Below are positions 35,730 to 48,180 of a stretch of 64,000 bases of DNA, one piece after another. The notes beneath the pieces were generated by a model. That model did no database searches and was not told the DNA's origin. It worked only from the letters and a program-made list of their open reading frames with translations. Both the position numbers and the translations under genes were made by a program. The stretch spans positions 8,618,001-8,682,000 of the forward strand of contig CM065307.1 of NCBI GenBank assembly GCA_033032175.1, given 5' to 3'. The first letter of the stretch is position 1; each line of letters begins with the position of its first letter. The DNA comes from Saturnia japonica (lineage: Eukaryota; Arthropoda; Insecta; Lepidoptera; Saturniidae).

Positions 35730-35885
35730 CCTCAATACAACAGTTCGCACAAGACTGGTTGTCACACCGCTAGGCCAATTCGACGACGAATATAGTTGTG
35801 GAAATCAGGAATTGCAGTGTATATTCTATCTCATTCGCTCGTAGGCTAAATCCTATAGATGTTATGTTTGTCTCAATCACAATCT
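35730..35885 (-). repeat. Dispersed repeat family C, copy 2
   Basis: See 6815-6965. Shared: GCCAATTCGACGACGAATAT, GAAATCAGGAATTGCAG, CTAAATCCTATAGATG. Confidence 0.55.
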
Positions 35886-35899
35886 TATTCCCGAGTGAT

Positions 35900-37160
35900 A
35901 TTCGAAACGAATTGGAGATGTATTTCATAGTTTAATAACTAAATAGCTTTTGGCCTTCTCTATAATGCCTAAACAAAGTATGTAATAATTATCTTTATTT
36001 CATACGTTGCCTTTATCATCATATAATACAAAATAAGGCGTAAAATATAAAAAAAGTATGATGAATACAGTCTACAATATGCGTAGCAATGTTAACTTGT
36101 GTTGTTGTTGTCATATAATATGACGTCACGACAGCGCGCCAAAATTACGGGTGTTTGTTTAAATTGCCCAAATTCGATTGACATATTTTACTTTTTCTAA
36201 AAACTAAAATATAAATTTTTTTAGCGCCATATTTTTTTACGTTTATTTAACGATATAAAGCGTCGATTAAACTATAAAAAAATTTCATGCATATACCCTA
36301 TTGAAATAATTCTTTAATATAGTATATCTAATTAAAACAAAAAATAACGTTGGTAGATATTTTTGACTAGGTACTAAAATCTTACAAAGTTACTTAAAGA
36401 ATAGTTAACTATTTAACGGACACTTAAAATTCCAGTTTCGGATTTGACCCAAAATGACTACAATGAAACCCCTAGATCTTTTTAACCGTGTCGTAAAGGG
36501 CGCCAACCCCTTTTTTATCAAAGTTGTGTTCACGACAAGTCTGCACAAAAGGGACCTCGGTCTGAATGACTGCCATTCTTTGTCGTTAATTCTTGTTTTT
36601 AGCCAGAATTTGATGTATTTACGAACAATGGCCGTTTGGATGATATTATAGTAGGAGTAACTTAGAGACAGGCGCCGCGCCGCGCCGCGCTGGGTACCTT
36701 TTATTTTATGGAAACTATTATTTCAATTGATGTGTATAAACAAGTTAAAGTTTTAAATGAATAAGTATTTTATTTAAAAAGCTCATTTAACTTTTTTTTG
36801 AATCGTAGCGAGATAAAGCGAGTCGCCGCGCGCCATTGCCGCGCGGCCTGCACAGTAATGTCTCTTCACATTATGTTTGAAGGACTCTATATTGTACGAT
36901 GGAAAGAACATACTGACTGGGAGACAGTTTCACATTACGGCTCCGGAGCTCAACACGTGTTGTTTTGTTATGAAAGTGAGAATAAACTCGTTTTATTAAT
37001 ATTGTTGTCGGCATTATTTTAATGGGCTTACAATTAGGTCTAGCCCTCAAATTTAGTTGGCGAAATACACATAAAAGATCACCTTTTGAGGGTGGTAGGC
37101 ACTAGAAAATCTTTCACCATCGTGTCCATATAGTCATTTATAGGTAATTTTTTAATGTAT
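35900..37160. other. Intron 1 sequence with a GC-rich patch, not recognised
   Basis: Holds CGCCGCGCCGCGCCGCGC at 36675-36692 and a less AT-rich stretch to 36870. ORFs at 36454 and 36798 have no recognisable domain. Similar GCCGCGCCGCGCC patches occur at 38445, 51035 and 57612, so it is probably repeat-derived. Confidence 0.4.
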
Positions 37161-38229
37161 TACGGCGTTGACGGCACTTTACTTAATTTTGCATATTAAT
37201 TATGATAAACACAGAACAATCCAAATACAACAGCCACCAACGAAAAATCGACCTAAATTAATGCCTCTTCACATTATCAATAGGTGTTTACGAATCTCAT
37301 CTGTATGTACGTATATAAATAATTTATCTTGTTTTATATTGTCCTCCAGATAACATATTTTTTGATGTAAATAACCAAAGGGTTTATAATGCTATTCATT
37401 TGCATGAGTGAATCCCAAACTTTAACACTTAATATTACTATATATGTATAACTGAAGAAATAATTTAAACGTTGCAATAATTTGTGTTCGGATTGATTGC
37501 GTTTGTTTTGTTTGTAAATTATTCTATCCAGGACAGATGTTGACCTTGTCGATTATTAACACGTTACCGAACGATAAAAACTATAAAAGACAAGTAGGTA
37601 TATATTTATTTAAACAAATTCTTAAGGCTCACTCACGTATAACGCATATTTTAAACCGGTGTGTCTAGAAATAAGAAATTATGCACAGGGGTTCCTTAAA
37701 TAAAGCAGGTAAGCACTAAGAAAGGATTTTAAAATAAATTGTTCGTGCAGCACTGTACATGTGATTTAAGTAAGTGAAATTTCTCAAAAAGGGATACGCG
37801 GATAGCCTAAATTGTTCAACTAAATGATTATTTATTATTATTATTATTTTTTACAAAAGAAACCGTGACTGACTAATCTATCCACACAAAACTCAAACTA
37901 GTGAACGGATTGGGCTGACATTTGGCACGTAGATATCCGCTTAGAAAGGATTTTTAAAAATTTAACGCCTAAAGGGTTGTATCGGAGGTTCCTACCCAAA
38001 ATTTTAAGACAGGTAAAACCGTGGGGCACATATACTATGTATAGTTCTATTTCTCCGTTTGTCTACGCTTGTCAAATTTTTGAGATTTCACTTACAATAA
38101 TTCTAGTCGGATCGAATCGCCACCGAAGTTTCAAGTAAAAAAAATATCTAAGGCATTAAAAAAAATTAAAACCCTATTGTTGTAAATAAGAAGTCCTATC
38201 AGGTAGACGGTACATCTATATTTTACTAA

Positions 38230-38480
38230 TAAAGCTCAAGAGATTGCTTATTTGTTTAAGCGCGCAAAACACTGGAACTACCAGTCGACTTAAAAAAAAA
38301 AAATTTACATGTAGCCTATTCATTCAGGAGGGTTATAGGCTTTATAACTTCATACTTTAAGAAACGGAGCTGCAACTATTAACGTCAAGCAATCTGGCAA
38401 GCTGCAAGTATGGGAAGAGAGAACAACGTTACACGGTGGGTTGGCGGTGCGGCGCGGCGCGGCGGTGGCGCAGTGGAGAT
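38230..38480 (+). repeat. Helitron-like repeat fragment
   Basis: Same family as 17965-18245 and 43079-43768 (GGAACTACCAGTCGA, GGAGGGTTATAGGC, CAATCTGGCAAGCTGC). Confidence 0.55.
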
Positions 38481-39648
38481 TTGTGGATTTTTTTTACATT
38501 TATAAACTACAAAAGTAAATGCAGGGTATAGAAATAGGCAGGTAGTTATAATGTAACAAGAAATTTTATAGCTTTTAATTTCTCACTTGCCTACAGTAAC
38601 ATGACGGATGCTATTCTTGTCACAATGTTGTCTAGGAACGTCACTGTACCGTATTTGGTGAAGAATTTTTGCCGTCACAGTAGTGACTGACGAATATGGA
38701 ACGTTATCGGGAATCAATAGGTCTAAATATGGTGCTCTGGAATATCTGAATAATTAATTAGTTTCGAGTATCGAAGGATATGGTTATCTTGAGTTTGAGT
38801 TACGATGAATTAATACTATCACATTTATTTTGAGGGCGTAGTGCTAAAGGTTATTTGAATAATTTATATGTTAAGTTGTAAATTAATTGGATGTTTCGAT
38901 GGCTTTACATCAATTCAATTATGAGGCAATTCTGGTTTCGTGTGGAATGTTTCTTTATTTTATGTTGGTATGATAATGGTTTAGTAGTATGTAGTTATTT
39001 AATTCTTATTTTTTGTATGGGCACGGCAAAATTAATTTAAAGGCCTCAGTATCAATGAATGGAGGGAACAAGTTGTCTAAGAGATGGTTAAATAGTTTTC
39101 CGATAGGGCATAAAATAGGCAAATATTTTATCTCCACTAAAATGAAGGTTATTCGTGTTGATGCTTTTCCAGAATATATAAGTAGATACTCCCGATTTTG
39201 ATTCAGTTATATAATCTACTGTTAATGAGCTTCATAAAATCTATAGGTATATTGACGTATGTAACGTAACGTACCATAGTATTATTACGTGAGGAGAAAA
39301 CTTTGGACTTTTTTTAAGCATATTGTACGCTCGTAGTAATGTGTGATTTGGCTTGGTTAAAGTTTATACGGAGATAGGGTGGAGAAAGCTAAAATTTATG
39401 TTTAATAAGTGTTACTAATACATTAAATTAAATTAAATAATACTGCGAATACTGCCCCGACAAGTGTTATTGTACTTCGACCCTCTAAAACATTGACTGT
39501 TCGAGAATATTCGTGATGTAATTTCGCGTGACGTAATCGTGCTGGGCTCTAACAATTTCTTCGCGCGTCGCGATTATTCCCGAAGCTAGAGCTGCGATAC
39601 GCAGCTGTATAATTACAAGAAAAATATATATTCCAGGCAAAAACTTAC

Positions 39649-39661
39649 CTTCCCTCGGCAT
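39649..39661 (-). CDS. QRICH2: QRICH2-like exon 1, coding part (start codon)
   Basis: The coding part is only ATG CCG AGG GAA G, followed by a perfect donor GTAAGT at 39648-39643. It ends with one spare base, which is exactly what exon 2 needs (it starts with AA), so the join gives M-P-R-E-E-E-T. No ATG lies upstream in frame in the near 5' region, and the surrounding sequence is GC-rich like a promoter. The link to exon 2 crosses a 24.4-kb intron and rests only on phase, strand and context. An extra exon in between, or another gene's first exon, is possible. Confidence 0.6.
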
Positions 39662-39975
39662 GGACGGTATTCCTGACCGCAACGCCGTTGAGCTGGACTG
39701 TGTAATGTGAAGTATGTGGGTGGAGTGAACTGTATGTAAGTGTGTGTATTACAGCCTCAAATCATACAGGATAACACTGGCGCCGTAAGTAACAGTTAAA
39801 CAAAACTCCCGAGACACAACTAAAAGTTATGCAATACAAATAAAACAAACAAAAGCGGGGTGCTCAATAGCAGCGTACAGCCGGACTGTCTGGCGAAAGC
39901 GGCGGTTAGGTTGAGAGGGCGTGCTCCTGCGCACTTCCCCTCCCCCTGCCGCGTGCGCTTTTAGCGAGCGAGCTA
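39662..39975 (-). promoter_or_regulatory. Probable 5' UTR and promoter of the QRICH2-like gene
   Basis: This stretch between the start codon and AT-rich upstream DNA is clearly richer in G+C than its surroundings, above all 39855-39965, with several CpGs. It is the only such stretch next to the ATG at 39661. The start site is not visible and there is no obvious TATA box at a fixed place. A CRE-type palindrome, TGACGTCA, lies just upstream at 40021-40028. Confidence 0.45.
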
Positions 39976-40020
39976 AATGAAATTACATTTCCAACATTGA
40001 CATTGACGCTCAATGAAAAA

Positions 40021-40028
40021 TGACGTCA
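40021..40028. promoter_or_regulatory. CRE-type palindrome TGACGTCA upstream of the QRICH2-like promoter
   Basis: The perfect 8-bp CREB/CREM/ATF site lies about 360 bp upstream of the start codon. Other TGACGTCA sites in the window are at about 34826 and 36121. One near a promoter may matter. With four in 64 kb, chance is a real alternative. Confidence 0.3.
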
Positions 40029-41039
40029 ATAATAATTGTTTACGTTCATACTTTAAATATAAAACAGATAATAGTACATAATAAAAAAGTCGTTGGTCGA
40101 ATTGCAAACATTGGGTGACTGCTAGTATCTATAATTTTATAACGTTTCGGGTATCGAAATACTTATGTTTATTTTTATATAGCTAAAACAGATTCAAAAT
40201 GTTCTATGCTCAATAGGTAATAAATGATCATGTTTCTTTTATGTATAAAATGTCCAAATACGATATCAGCATCGGCTTTCGTCAGATCTGTGACAGATAA
40301 AAATTTTACGATTCTTTTATAGGTTGATATCAAATTGTTAACTGGTAATCTTCATTGGTTTTATTACTGGATGGTCCATTTTGAACAATTTATTTATTTT
40401 TAATGCCTTTTCTCATATTCCCACTTAATCAGATGAGCATATCAAATGGAGCGCTATTCGTGTATAGAAAGTGTTTTCTTTGATTAAGTCGAATCTCTGA
40501 TACTATAATAGGTAGTGAACCAGTGGCGATGTTTGTTACTTGGTAAATTATTATGTACAGTAAATTGATATGATAAATCCCACAGTTAACAGTGAGCTTG
40601 ATCTGTATATATTTATATCTGAATTTATTTGTTTATTTGTCCATGAAGTCTATACGTTCCTATAAAATTAATTTATTACGTTGAAAATTTTGTTAGCTAT
40701 CATCATATGCACTAATGTGAAGGTTTCTTTAAATTAGTATAATCAATTTACAAGTAAGTGGCCTGCGAGTCACTTCAAGCGAAAGCTACTAATTTATGAA
40801 TATTATTGGAAGTTAGAATAATGAAAAATTTAATGTATGTTACGCATTACCAAAAGCTATAGTATGAAGATGACCGGAAAATATTATACTAACAATCAAT
40901 GAACAATGTTAGACTTCAATACAGAGTGAATCAACCAGAGGAAAATCAAGCCTAGATTGTCCCTAACTTCACTTCATGTCAACTTTGGCTGAAGAACACT
41001 TTCCACATAAAAATAGGTAATAATAATTCTATTTCATCA

Positions 41040-41485
41040 TAGGAGCGGAGTGCCTGCCAACCGTTTCGCTGCTAGTGATTTCTTTGGTTGCGCGTAATTT
41101 TGAATCCGTGATATCTTCTACGGTAATGATATAATGCGAAGGACAAATTATAATCTACATGAAATGCCCAAGTTAACTAACGTATTTATCTGGATACAGA
41201 TTAATACTAAATTGGATAAATATAAGGACATTTTAATTTGTTGAAGATAAAAATGGTTACTTTGAGTCAATCTTAGGGAAATAAACATATACCATCCCGG
41301 ACTCTTCTCTAGGTTTTTTGAATAACTACAATTTTTTACACATTATTTTGATGTATCTCATAAGGTTTAGCCAGCATAAGCCATGTAAGCGCACGAAAAT
41401 CATTTTTTGACGACTTGATTTCAAATAATTGAATTTTCTCTACTATTCAAAAACTTAATTGGAGCGCAGCCGCGGGCACAGCTAG
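41040..41485 (+). mobile_element. Helitron-like element, plus-strand member of an inverted pair
   Basis: Ends GGAGCGCAGCCGCGGGCACAGCTAG before T. Its inner blocks (GATATCTTCTACGGTAATG, CTACATGAAATGCCCAAGTT, TGATGTATCTCATAAGGTTT, ATCATTTTTTGACGACTTGA) recur reversed at 61380-61900. Confidence 0.65.
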
Positions 41486-43078
41486 TATATATGTATGTAT
41501 ACATATATAAAAGGATAACCGACAGACATATCAACCCACAGCTCAATTATTGGGCTAGGAGCTTGAATATTTGCATACTGGTTCCTCTTATACCGTAGAT
41601 GAGCACTAAGGAAGGATTTTTGGAAATTAAAGATCTATGAAAATTGTTGTTTAGCAATGCAGCTAGAAGAAAAGACACGTATCATCGTTGTTTTTTAAAT
41701 TCAATACTTAAGGGTGTAAAAGATGGGGTGAAAATCAATAAAACGAATTGATTAAAGTCTATGGCGCGATTGAAGCACAAAGCGCTACTAATTATATTAT
41801 TGTAAGTTTATTGTCTTGAAATATGATTGAAATTTTTATTATTCCAACTTTCTTTCGTATAGAAATTTTTATTCAATTTGAAAAGTCCGTAAATGCAGTT
41901 TTATCCTCCGGGAGCACTCAGTACTTATCGGGCAGTCGCTCCTTTCTATGGTTCGAGGTAATGGAAAAGCGTTGTCGTCAGTTGTACGTCTGACCGAACT
42001 AAAATGCAATTGCACTACATGTAAAAAGAAAAATACCTATTTAATAAATAAATTTTTGTTTGTTACGGACGGTATATGTAGGATATTTGTGAATAGTTCA
42101 ATATATTCAAATTTAGATCATATAGTGTTCTTAATGGTAGGCTGAAAGAATATATAACCAAATAAATGTATCGTTGTTGCTTTAATAAGTACTGTAATTT
42201 TTTTTTTAATTTTCCACTGCCTTGTTACATGTCAGTTCTTATTTCAACGATTCACGGCTGACATTAAAACAACTAGGTACATTTTGCGTAATACAAACGA
42301 TGTGGAGTAAATTTGATATTATTTAGTTAAATGATTTACTTTTCTAAGTTTAGCTTTTTTGCATTTTATTTTGTGTGGTGTTTCGTATTCTACATATGAA
42401 TAGTCCTTTCATTATATCATATAAAGCTTATGTTTAATGTTTGCTTATATTACAAGTAGTAGTATAAATATACAATATTACATTACAATGTATATTTTTT
42501 TGTGTTAAATGTGCTGTGAAGCAATATGTACCAAATAAATAAATTAATTAAGTTTATTAATAATTTTAAGCTTGTATTGTCATGTAAGTATTCAAAAAAT
42601 AATAATTTCTGTATAGATTTCCAGAGGTAACAATTTTATAAAACAATTCTCAAGAATAGCAAACATAAGGGGCCATCTGCACAAAGCTGGGAGAATGTAA
42701 ACATTTTCCTTTTGTCGAGAAATGACAACGTCTCGTAACCGTGGATTTACGTCGAAGCGAGCTTTGCTGAAACATATAATTTGAGAGCATTTCTACTAGT
42801 TATTTGCTTACTTTCTTTGAGAAAGTAAATATACCTTTTAAAATATTACTATAATTGCTTTAGTAGATCAAATACTGTTTGTAGTGTATAAGACGAAAGT
42901 TTAAATCCTTATTCAAATGAGTTTCCGGATACAAAGAATTAATATCTAGTACAGTCTATATAGTACATGAATGGAGGGGCGGTAAAGAAAAACACATGTT
43001 CAATTAAATTATTCTTTTAGTATTAAACATTACGTTTTTATGTTAGACAGTTAGTGCGTTTATCTATAACAATATTAT

Positions 43079-43768
43079 AAAGCTGAAGAGTTTGTTTGTT
43101 TGGTTGAACGCGCTAATCTCAGGAAGTACTGGTTGGAATGGTAAAATTATTTTAGTGTTGGATAGCCCATTTATATAGGAAGGCTATAGGCTATATAACA
43201 TCACGATACGACCAATAGGAGCGGAGCATCAATGAAAAATGTTGCAAAGACGGGGAAAATTCATTCCTTTTGAAAGTTTCCATTGCGTGCGCTGCGTAAA
43301 TGGTTAAAGTTACGGAAAAATGATGTAAGACAGAGTTATTTTTCTTAAAAGTTCTAAAAAAAGTCCGCGATAGCATATGTTTATCTTTTAAGGTTGACGT
43401 AATATAACATTTTTTATGGTAATAAAATTTGTTCTAAAATAATGCATTACTTGCGAATATGTTTTTATAAATATAGTATTAATCCTTATCGAAATGAATA
43501 CGTTATTTATCACAAGTATTTAAGTTCGTACAATTGCTCTTTATATCATTTGATTTCAATGAATATCTTAGGAGATACCCCCGTTTTAAAATAACTCCGC
43601 AACAAAATAATAATCAAGTATCGCGCGTGCATTTTAGCGGAATAATATGGCAGGCGGGCGGTACCTATAAATTGTTTTGTAGGTGCCTACGACAATACTT
43701 GTTATTTGTCTCTGCCTGCGTCCCGCTCTCTCTTATGTGACGCAGACGAAGTTGCGCGGGTCAGCTAG
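43079..43768 (+). mobile_element. Helitron-like element ending GTCAGCTAG-T
   Basis: Starts AAGCTGAAGAGTTTGTTTGTTTGG and ends GTTGCGCGGGTCAGCTAG before T. The inside has TAGGAAGGCTATAGGCTATA and GACCAATAGGAGCGGAGCA, wording common in moth genomes. ORFs inside are not genes. Confidence 0.65.
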
Positions 43769-44124
43769 TTACTAATAAAATTCACGTGTCGTGACGTCAG
43801 TTAATACAAGAAATAAGCATGGACGATAATCGTAATTTATACCCAAAAATATAAATACAGAAATAATTTCGTACGGGTGAAATTGTGAAATTACAGCTAG
43901 CATTTATTTATAACGAATAATGTGTAATACCATTATCATGAGAACTGTATTATATGGTTGTGCTAATACTCACTTTAGCCATAAAATTGAAATAAGACCT
44001 GTAAAGATTTACATACTTCATGTAACTTAACTTCATTCAATTATAGAATTCAACACAAAGTAAACAGTGACTTTCATGTGATGCACAACCCTGTAAAAAA
44101 ATCCAAAATATTGTATTAAATTTA

Positions 44125-44240
44125 GGCCTTATGAATGTCAATACACTACTACCGGTGCGGAAAACATACCAGTCATCGAAAAGAACCGGCAAGAAACTCG
44201 ATCGAGTTTATCAACATTTCTTTATTGTTTTTACGGTATT
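44125..44240 (-). repeat. LINE 3' UTR fragment, reverse copy
   Basis: Inverted match to 6640-6720 (ACTACTACCGGTGCGGAAAA and ATCGAAAAGAACCGGCAAGA). Confidence 0.55.
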
Positions 44241-44399
44241 TTTTTTGTTTACAGTTAGTATCACTTTCAGTGGATGTACAGAGAGGGAAGCACTTCCAGA
44301 TATCACTGGCGTTGACGTAATGATCCACCCTATATAACCTATACAAACTTTTGCTTTACAAAAAAGATTCATTCGGAACCTAAGTTTAAATCTGAACAC

Positions 44400-46180
44400 T
44401 TAAAAGTATAATATAGTAATTTATTTTTTCCTGATGAGTGATGGCTCTTTGTAACTAACTTTATAGATTTTATACGAAACAAGAAACAGCAGAACTAATC
44501 AATTCGAATTGGTAGTTCGATCACATTTAGTAATTTATTACATTTTTTTAGTAAATGACGTTTATCTCCGGACTTTCTTGCTAACTTCAAATTAAGCTTT
44601 AATATAACGGTCCCGGGCAAAAGACCAATGTATTAGATAAATTGGTTAGTTATCTTCAGAAATGATTAAGATATTTATTTATATAGAATATATATATATA
44701 TATATATATATTTTTCTCAATTTCATTTTAAAAGTTTAGTTTAAATACTTCACGTAATTAATAATGAAATCGAAATATAAATTATAGTTAATTGTTATTT
44801 GTAAAATATTTGTGTTAGATTAAACAAACACGATCATAAAATATGCATATATATAGATTCGTAAAGTATATTGTATAACTTATTTTATAGAATCTCTAAG
44901 CATCTTTAAGCATTATCTAATTAATCTAATAGACCGGATAGTTTGTTTTCACCATTGGACTAAGACTAAATTAATAAAAAGTGTGTGTACCTATGCAAAT
45001 TACTGATTTTGCTTTTGTATATAAATATTTGTAAAATGTGTTTTATGTTCTTACTAACATAGGCTATAAGTTACTAACAATATTGGATGTAAATCTGAAA
45101 TAAATAAATATTATTATTATATTTGTTATAGATTTATGTATTTAATTTAGTTATAATTTATTATAACCACACGACCAGATTCTACTTCAATTAATTATGT
45201 ATGATTATACTTTGAGGTAAAATATTATATAATTAGGTACATATACTGTAATTTATAGAAATACCAGTTTCCTCGGGATTTCTCGTATTTATCATAATAA
45301 CTGTGTCCCAAACTACCACTATGTTAAATTTCATTACGATTCGTTTAGACTGTTTAGAAGTTTTGTAGTGAAACAGTAACTTTCACATCTATAATATTAA
45401 TTTAAATGTGAATTTAAAAAAAAAACATCAATGCAACGGCAATGCTTATTTATGAATACATCATCGTAAAAGCTTTTTTTTTACAAATCCATTCATTATA
45501 AGAAACAGTGTAACTTGTTTTTTGCATCTCATTTTATTGGACAAACGTCATATCAAGGCGAGTCCCTTGATAATTTATAATCAACAAAACCAGTCGATAT
45601 AACGGGTTATTAAAATATCTCTTGAGTTACTAGATTAAATAAAACATTTAATTAACACACGCGCACAATATAATTTTGTCGGTATTTTCAGCTACCTGCA
45701 TTAAGAAGTGAATCAATGTCTACCAGGGAATTTATAAAGGGACAGAACTAGCTTAATTAGAACAGCAGGTGACCGTCGATACGATTTGTTGGATCCAAAT
45801 GCCATTCTTAACTTCCATTGTTGCAACATGGTCTCAATATAGCCAACGTTGATCTAATGTTATTTCTTAAAATTCTAACTTGCAAATTTTTTTACGTTTG
45901 TTCGCTGTAAGATTTTTTTGTTTTGGGTCTAAATTTCCTTTTACTGAGAAGGATATTTTAATTTAACGTGGGCGTTTCTTATAATATTGTTTTTATTATT
46001 TGTGTTAGCTACTATACGTTCGCTTAGCCGCTGGGAATTTAAAAAGTATACTATGTGCCTTTCCACTACATGACCTACTTCAATGCTATATGTCATTAGA
46101 ATCCCGTTCAGCCGTTTAAGCAAGTTAGATGGACAAAAAACAAAAACTTATAATATAATATACATTATTATATTATTAGA
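44400..46180. other. AT-rich intergenic sequence, nothing recognised
   Basis: Apart from the AT microsatellite, I see no coding or repeat signal I can name. Confidence 0.45.
44690..44711. repeat. AT dinucleotide microsatellite
   Basis: An uninterrupted (AT)n run of about 11 units. Confidence 0.9.
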
Positions 46181-46181
46181 C

Positions 46182-46330
46182 TAGCTGATGGTTTTTTTAG
46201 AACTGACTGTACTACTGTTAGCCATGAGGGCCCAAAAAAATTATAGCCTCAGACGGTTTTTACAGTTTCACCGAGCTTGGGGGTGAGCTCTGAAGGTACT
46301 CAGCCGCAAAAGCGTGGTAAACTGACTGAC
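46182..46330. repeat. Dispersed repeat, inverted partner of 56860-57000
   Basis: Shares ACTGTTAGCC.T.AGGGCCC, GGTTTTTACAGTTTCACCGA and GCTTG with the complement of 56860-57000. Confidence 0.5.
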
Positions 46331-46369
46331 CTCGGCTTGGGCTGTTGCCGTATATTTGGCAACAACATC

Positions 46370-46760
46370 GCAATCTGACTAATTCTCTATCCGTAGAATT
46401 CGAGCTAAACTACCTTATAAATATATACATGTTTTTGCCTCCTGGGAGGAAGGAAGAAACATGTGTATATGTATTTAGTGATCGTGTTAATTTTGTCCAA
46501 CTAAGTAGTACAAAAAAGGAAAAAAAAGTCCCTTACAAAACCTATGTACCTGTGTGGTGTGCACGAATGTCGGGTGTATCGCGCAAGCGGCTGCTAGACT
46601 CAAGGGCTCCCCATCGAGGGAACAGACCTAGACTTGAGTTGCCGCAAGAAGATGGTGGACGTGGCGTGTGTGCGGGAGCGAAGTTAACCGTCCGTCCCCG
46701 CGGAGGGAACGGTGGTTTCGCGGGCGTTAGGTGATGGCCGCGCGTTTCGTTCGTTTTCTA
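46370..46760 (-). pseudogene. Jockey-like LINE tail, shorter copy
   Basis: Matches 59237-59670 along its length (CTCCTGGGAGGAAGGA, TGTGTGGTGTGCACG, GAACAGACCTAG, GTGTACGGGAGCGAAGTT-like words). It carries only the 3' UTR and the last few codons. ORF 46345-46734 on the plus strand is antisense to this and not a gene. Confidence 0.6.
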
Positions 46761-46889
46761 TAATCATAAGGAACATTTGAAAAAAATATCATCAAAATCT
46801 GTCAAATAGAATCGTAAGTTAGCTCCTTTAAAACTTACATACATAGAATGTATACATAGAATATTATTAAAGAAATCCTAAATAATATT

Positions 46890-47060
46890 ATAAATGTGAA
46901 AGTGAGTTTGTTTGTCACTCAATCACACAAAAACGACTAAACAGATTTGGATGAAATTTGGCATACAAATATCTTATAACCCAAATTTAGACATTGAATA
47001 CTTACTTTTTATTCCGGTAAAAACCTTTTTTGTTTAAGTTAGCGGAGCTACAGGCACTAC
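46890..47060 (+). repeat. Interspersed repeat, TATTATAAATGTGAAAGT type
   Basis: Reads TATTATAAATGTGAAAGTGAG, CTCAATCACACAAAAACGAC and TTTTTATTCCGG, the same type as 23870 and 9560. Confidence 0.45.
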
Positions 47061-47832
47061 TAGTAGGTCATAGTTTTTTATACATAATAATAAATTAATT
47101 AAATTAATAAGTAGATTGGTGTACTGTGTAAATATAATCGATTACTAACAACATTTAAACGTGGTTAGTGTAACATTCCTTTTTTTGTGTAGTAATAATA
47201 AAAATTCATAATTGGCTGAACAGACCGTTCACGGAATGTTAACAGAAATTTTGATGAATTCTGGGTTTTGAACTGTCATAAGATAAAGCCTTTATCTGTA
47301 TTATTATTAAGAAGAGGTAAAGTTTTGACATTTGTAAGACGTGATCTCCAGAATTAGGTCCTGATTCCATTCTAAAAACTCTTATCACTGATAGAAAACT
47401 ACGTTCACCCTATCTGTCGTAGGTTATATATTACTCTAATTACTATGCAATTACTATGCAATTAACGTAAACGAAATCGCTGGTGGTTGCTAGTATTATA
47501 TTATATCACATTATTACTTTACTTGTTTACATAACAAGGTAGGTATATGTCAAGACCAGTAAATCCCGATTCAAATATTTGGTGACACGTTGCGTCGGTG
47601 ACGCAAATATTAAATGCCCCCAACTCAGCGAGGACGTTGAGGGGTTTCCCAAGAATGGTTTTTCCTTCCTCAGCGTAATATTGTGTGCCCGATTTATATG
47701 CAGACACAATGCCTCTTTTAGAAGTATCAAATTATCCCAATTGTTATATAAAAATGTTTCCTTATTTTTCTCGACATATTTTCTTGGCCGTTATTCCCAT
47801 GTACTTATGTCTCATGTATAATATAATATATA

Positions 47833-48180
47833 ATAGCGGTGCCTGCGGCTTCGTCTGCGTGGTATATTTTCTGCATGAAAAACGATAACTAAATAAAAAT
47901 CTCCCCTCACCTCAATCTTACCTTACGGTATTTGACCGGTTTAAGCTTTGAGAATACCCAACTTAAATAATTTTAAATGTTAACCGATATTATCTAAAAG
48001 ACATAAAGGCTTACAAAAATGTTAAGTTAAGTTGTAAGTCCAGTAGTTTTTGCGTGATTGGCGTTCAAACATATAGACAGACATAGAGTTCTTTCCATGA
48101 TTTTAAACCAGCCTGTAGTATTTTTTCTCAAATACATTCTATGTACAGATTTCGACTCTTTAATCTTTTATAATAAGTAT
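47833..48180 (-). repeat. Lepidopteran repeat, CTGCGGCTTCGTCTGCGTGG type
   Basis: Starts AGCGGTGCCTGCGGCTTCGT and includes TTTTTGCGTGATTGGCGTTC and a CAGACATAGA word. 51612-51790 (CCCCGACTTCGTCTACGGTG) is another member. ORFs overlapping the left end have no domain. Confidence 0.5.

Larger units (their letters stand above)
15220..39648 (-). other. Intron 1 of the QRICH2-like gene (24.4 kb)
   Basis: Bounded by GTAAGT at 39648 and TTGCAG ending at 15220. Mostly repeats, listed separately. The parts 20200-21160, 21400-23500, 26110-26600, 33420-35250 and 38500-39480 show only AT-rich sequence to my reading. Confidence 0.6.
161..39661 (-). other. QRICH2: Gene span: QRICH2-like (DUF4795 family) gene, 14 coding exons visible, 3' end outside window
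   Basis: Seen: fourteen minus-strand exons join with consensus splice sites and no phase conflict, giving 572 codons plus one base before the left edge. In protein order: a short acidic N-terminus (MPREE), a block containing AIGTPEVGVVDF (about residues 21-32), a basic microexon, a proline-rich linker (about 93-120), heptad-rich coiled-coil stretches (about 180-400), then a C-terminal region with KADLRMLARKVSHDQFE, KLDKLELSPVKDF and CISCD. From memory, these C-terminal blocks match the DUF4795 domain of vertebrate QRICH2, which is needed to build the sperm flagellum. A flagellar or testis role here is inference from the family. Introns run from 79 nt to 24.4 kb and many carry transposons. The ortholog assignment was not checked by a search. 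Confidence 0.85.

Noticed and set aside
46345..46734. 129-codon plus-strand ORF, Arg/Gly-rich at its end
   Set aside because: It is antisense to the GC-rich tail of a jockey-like LINE that also occurs at 59235.
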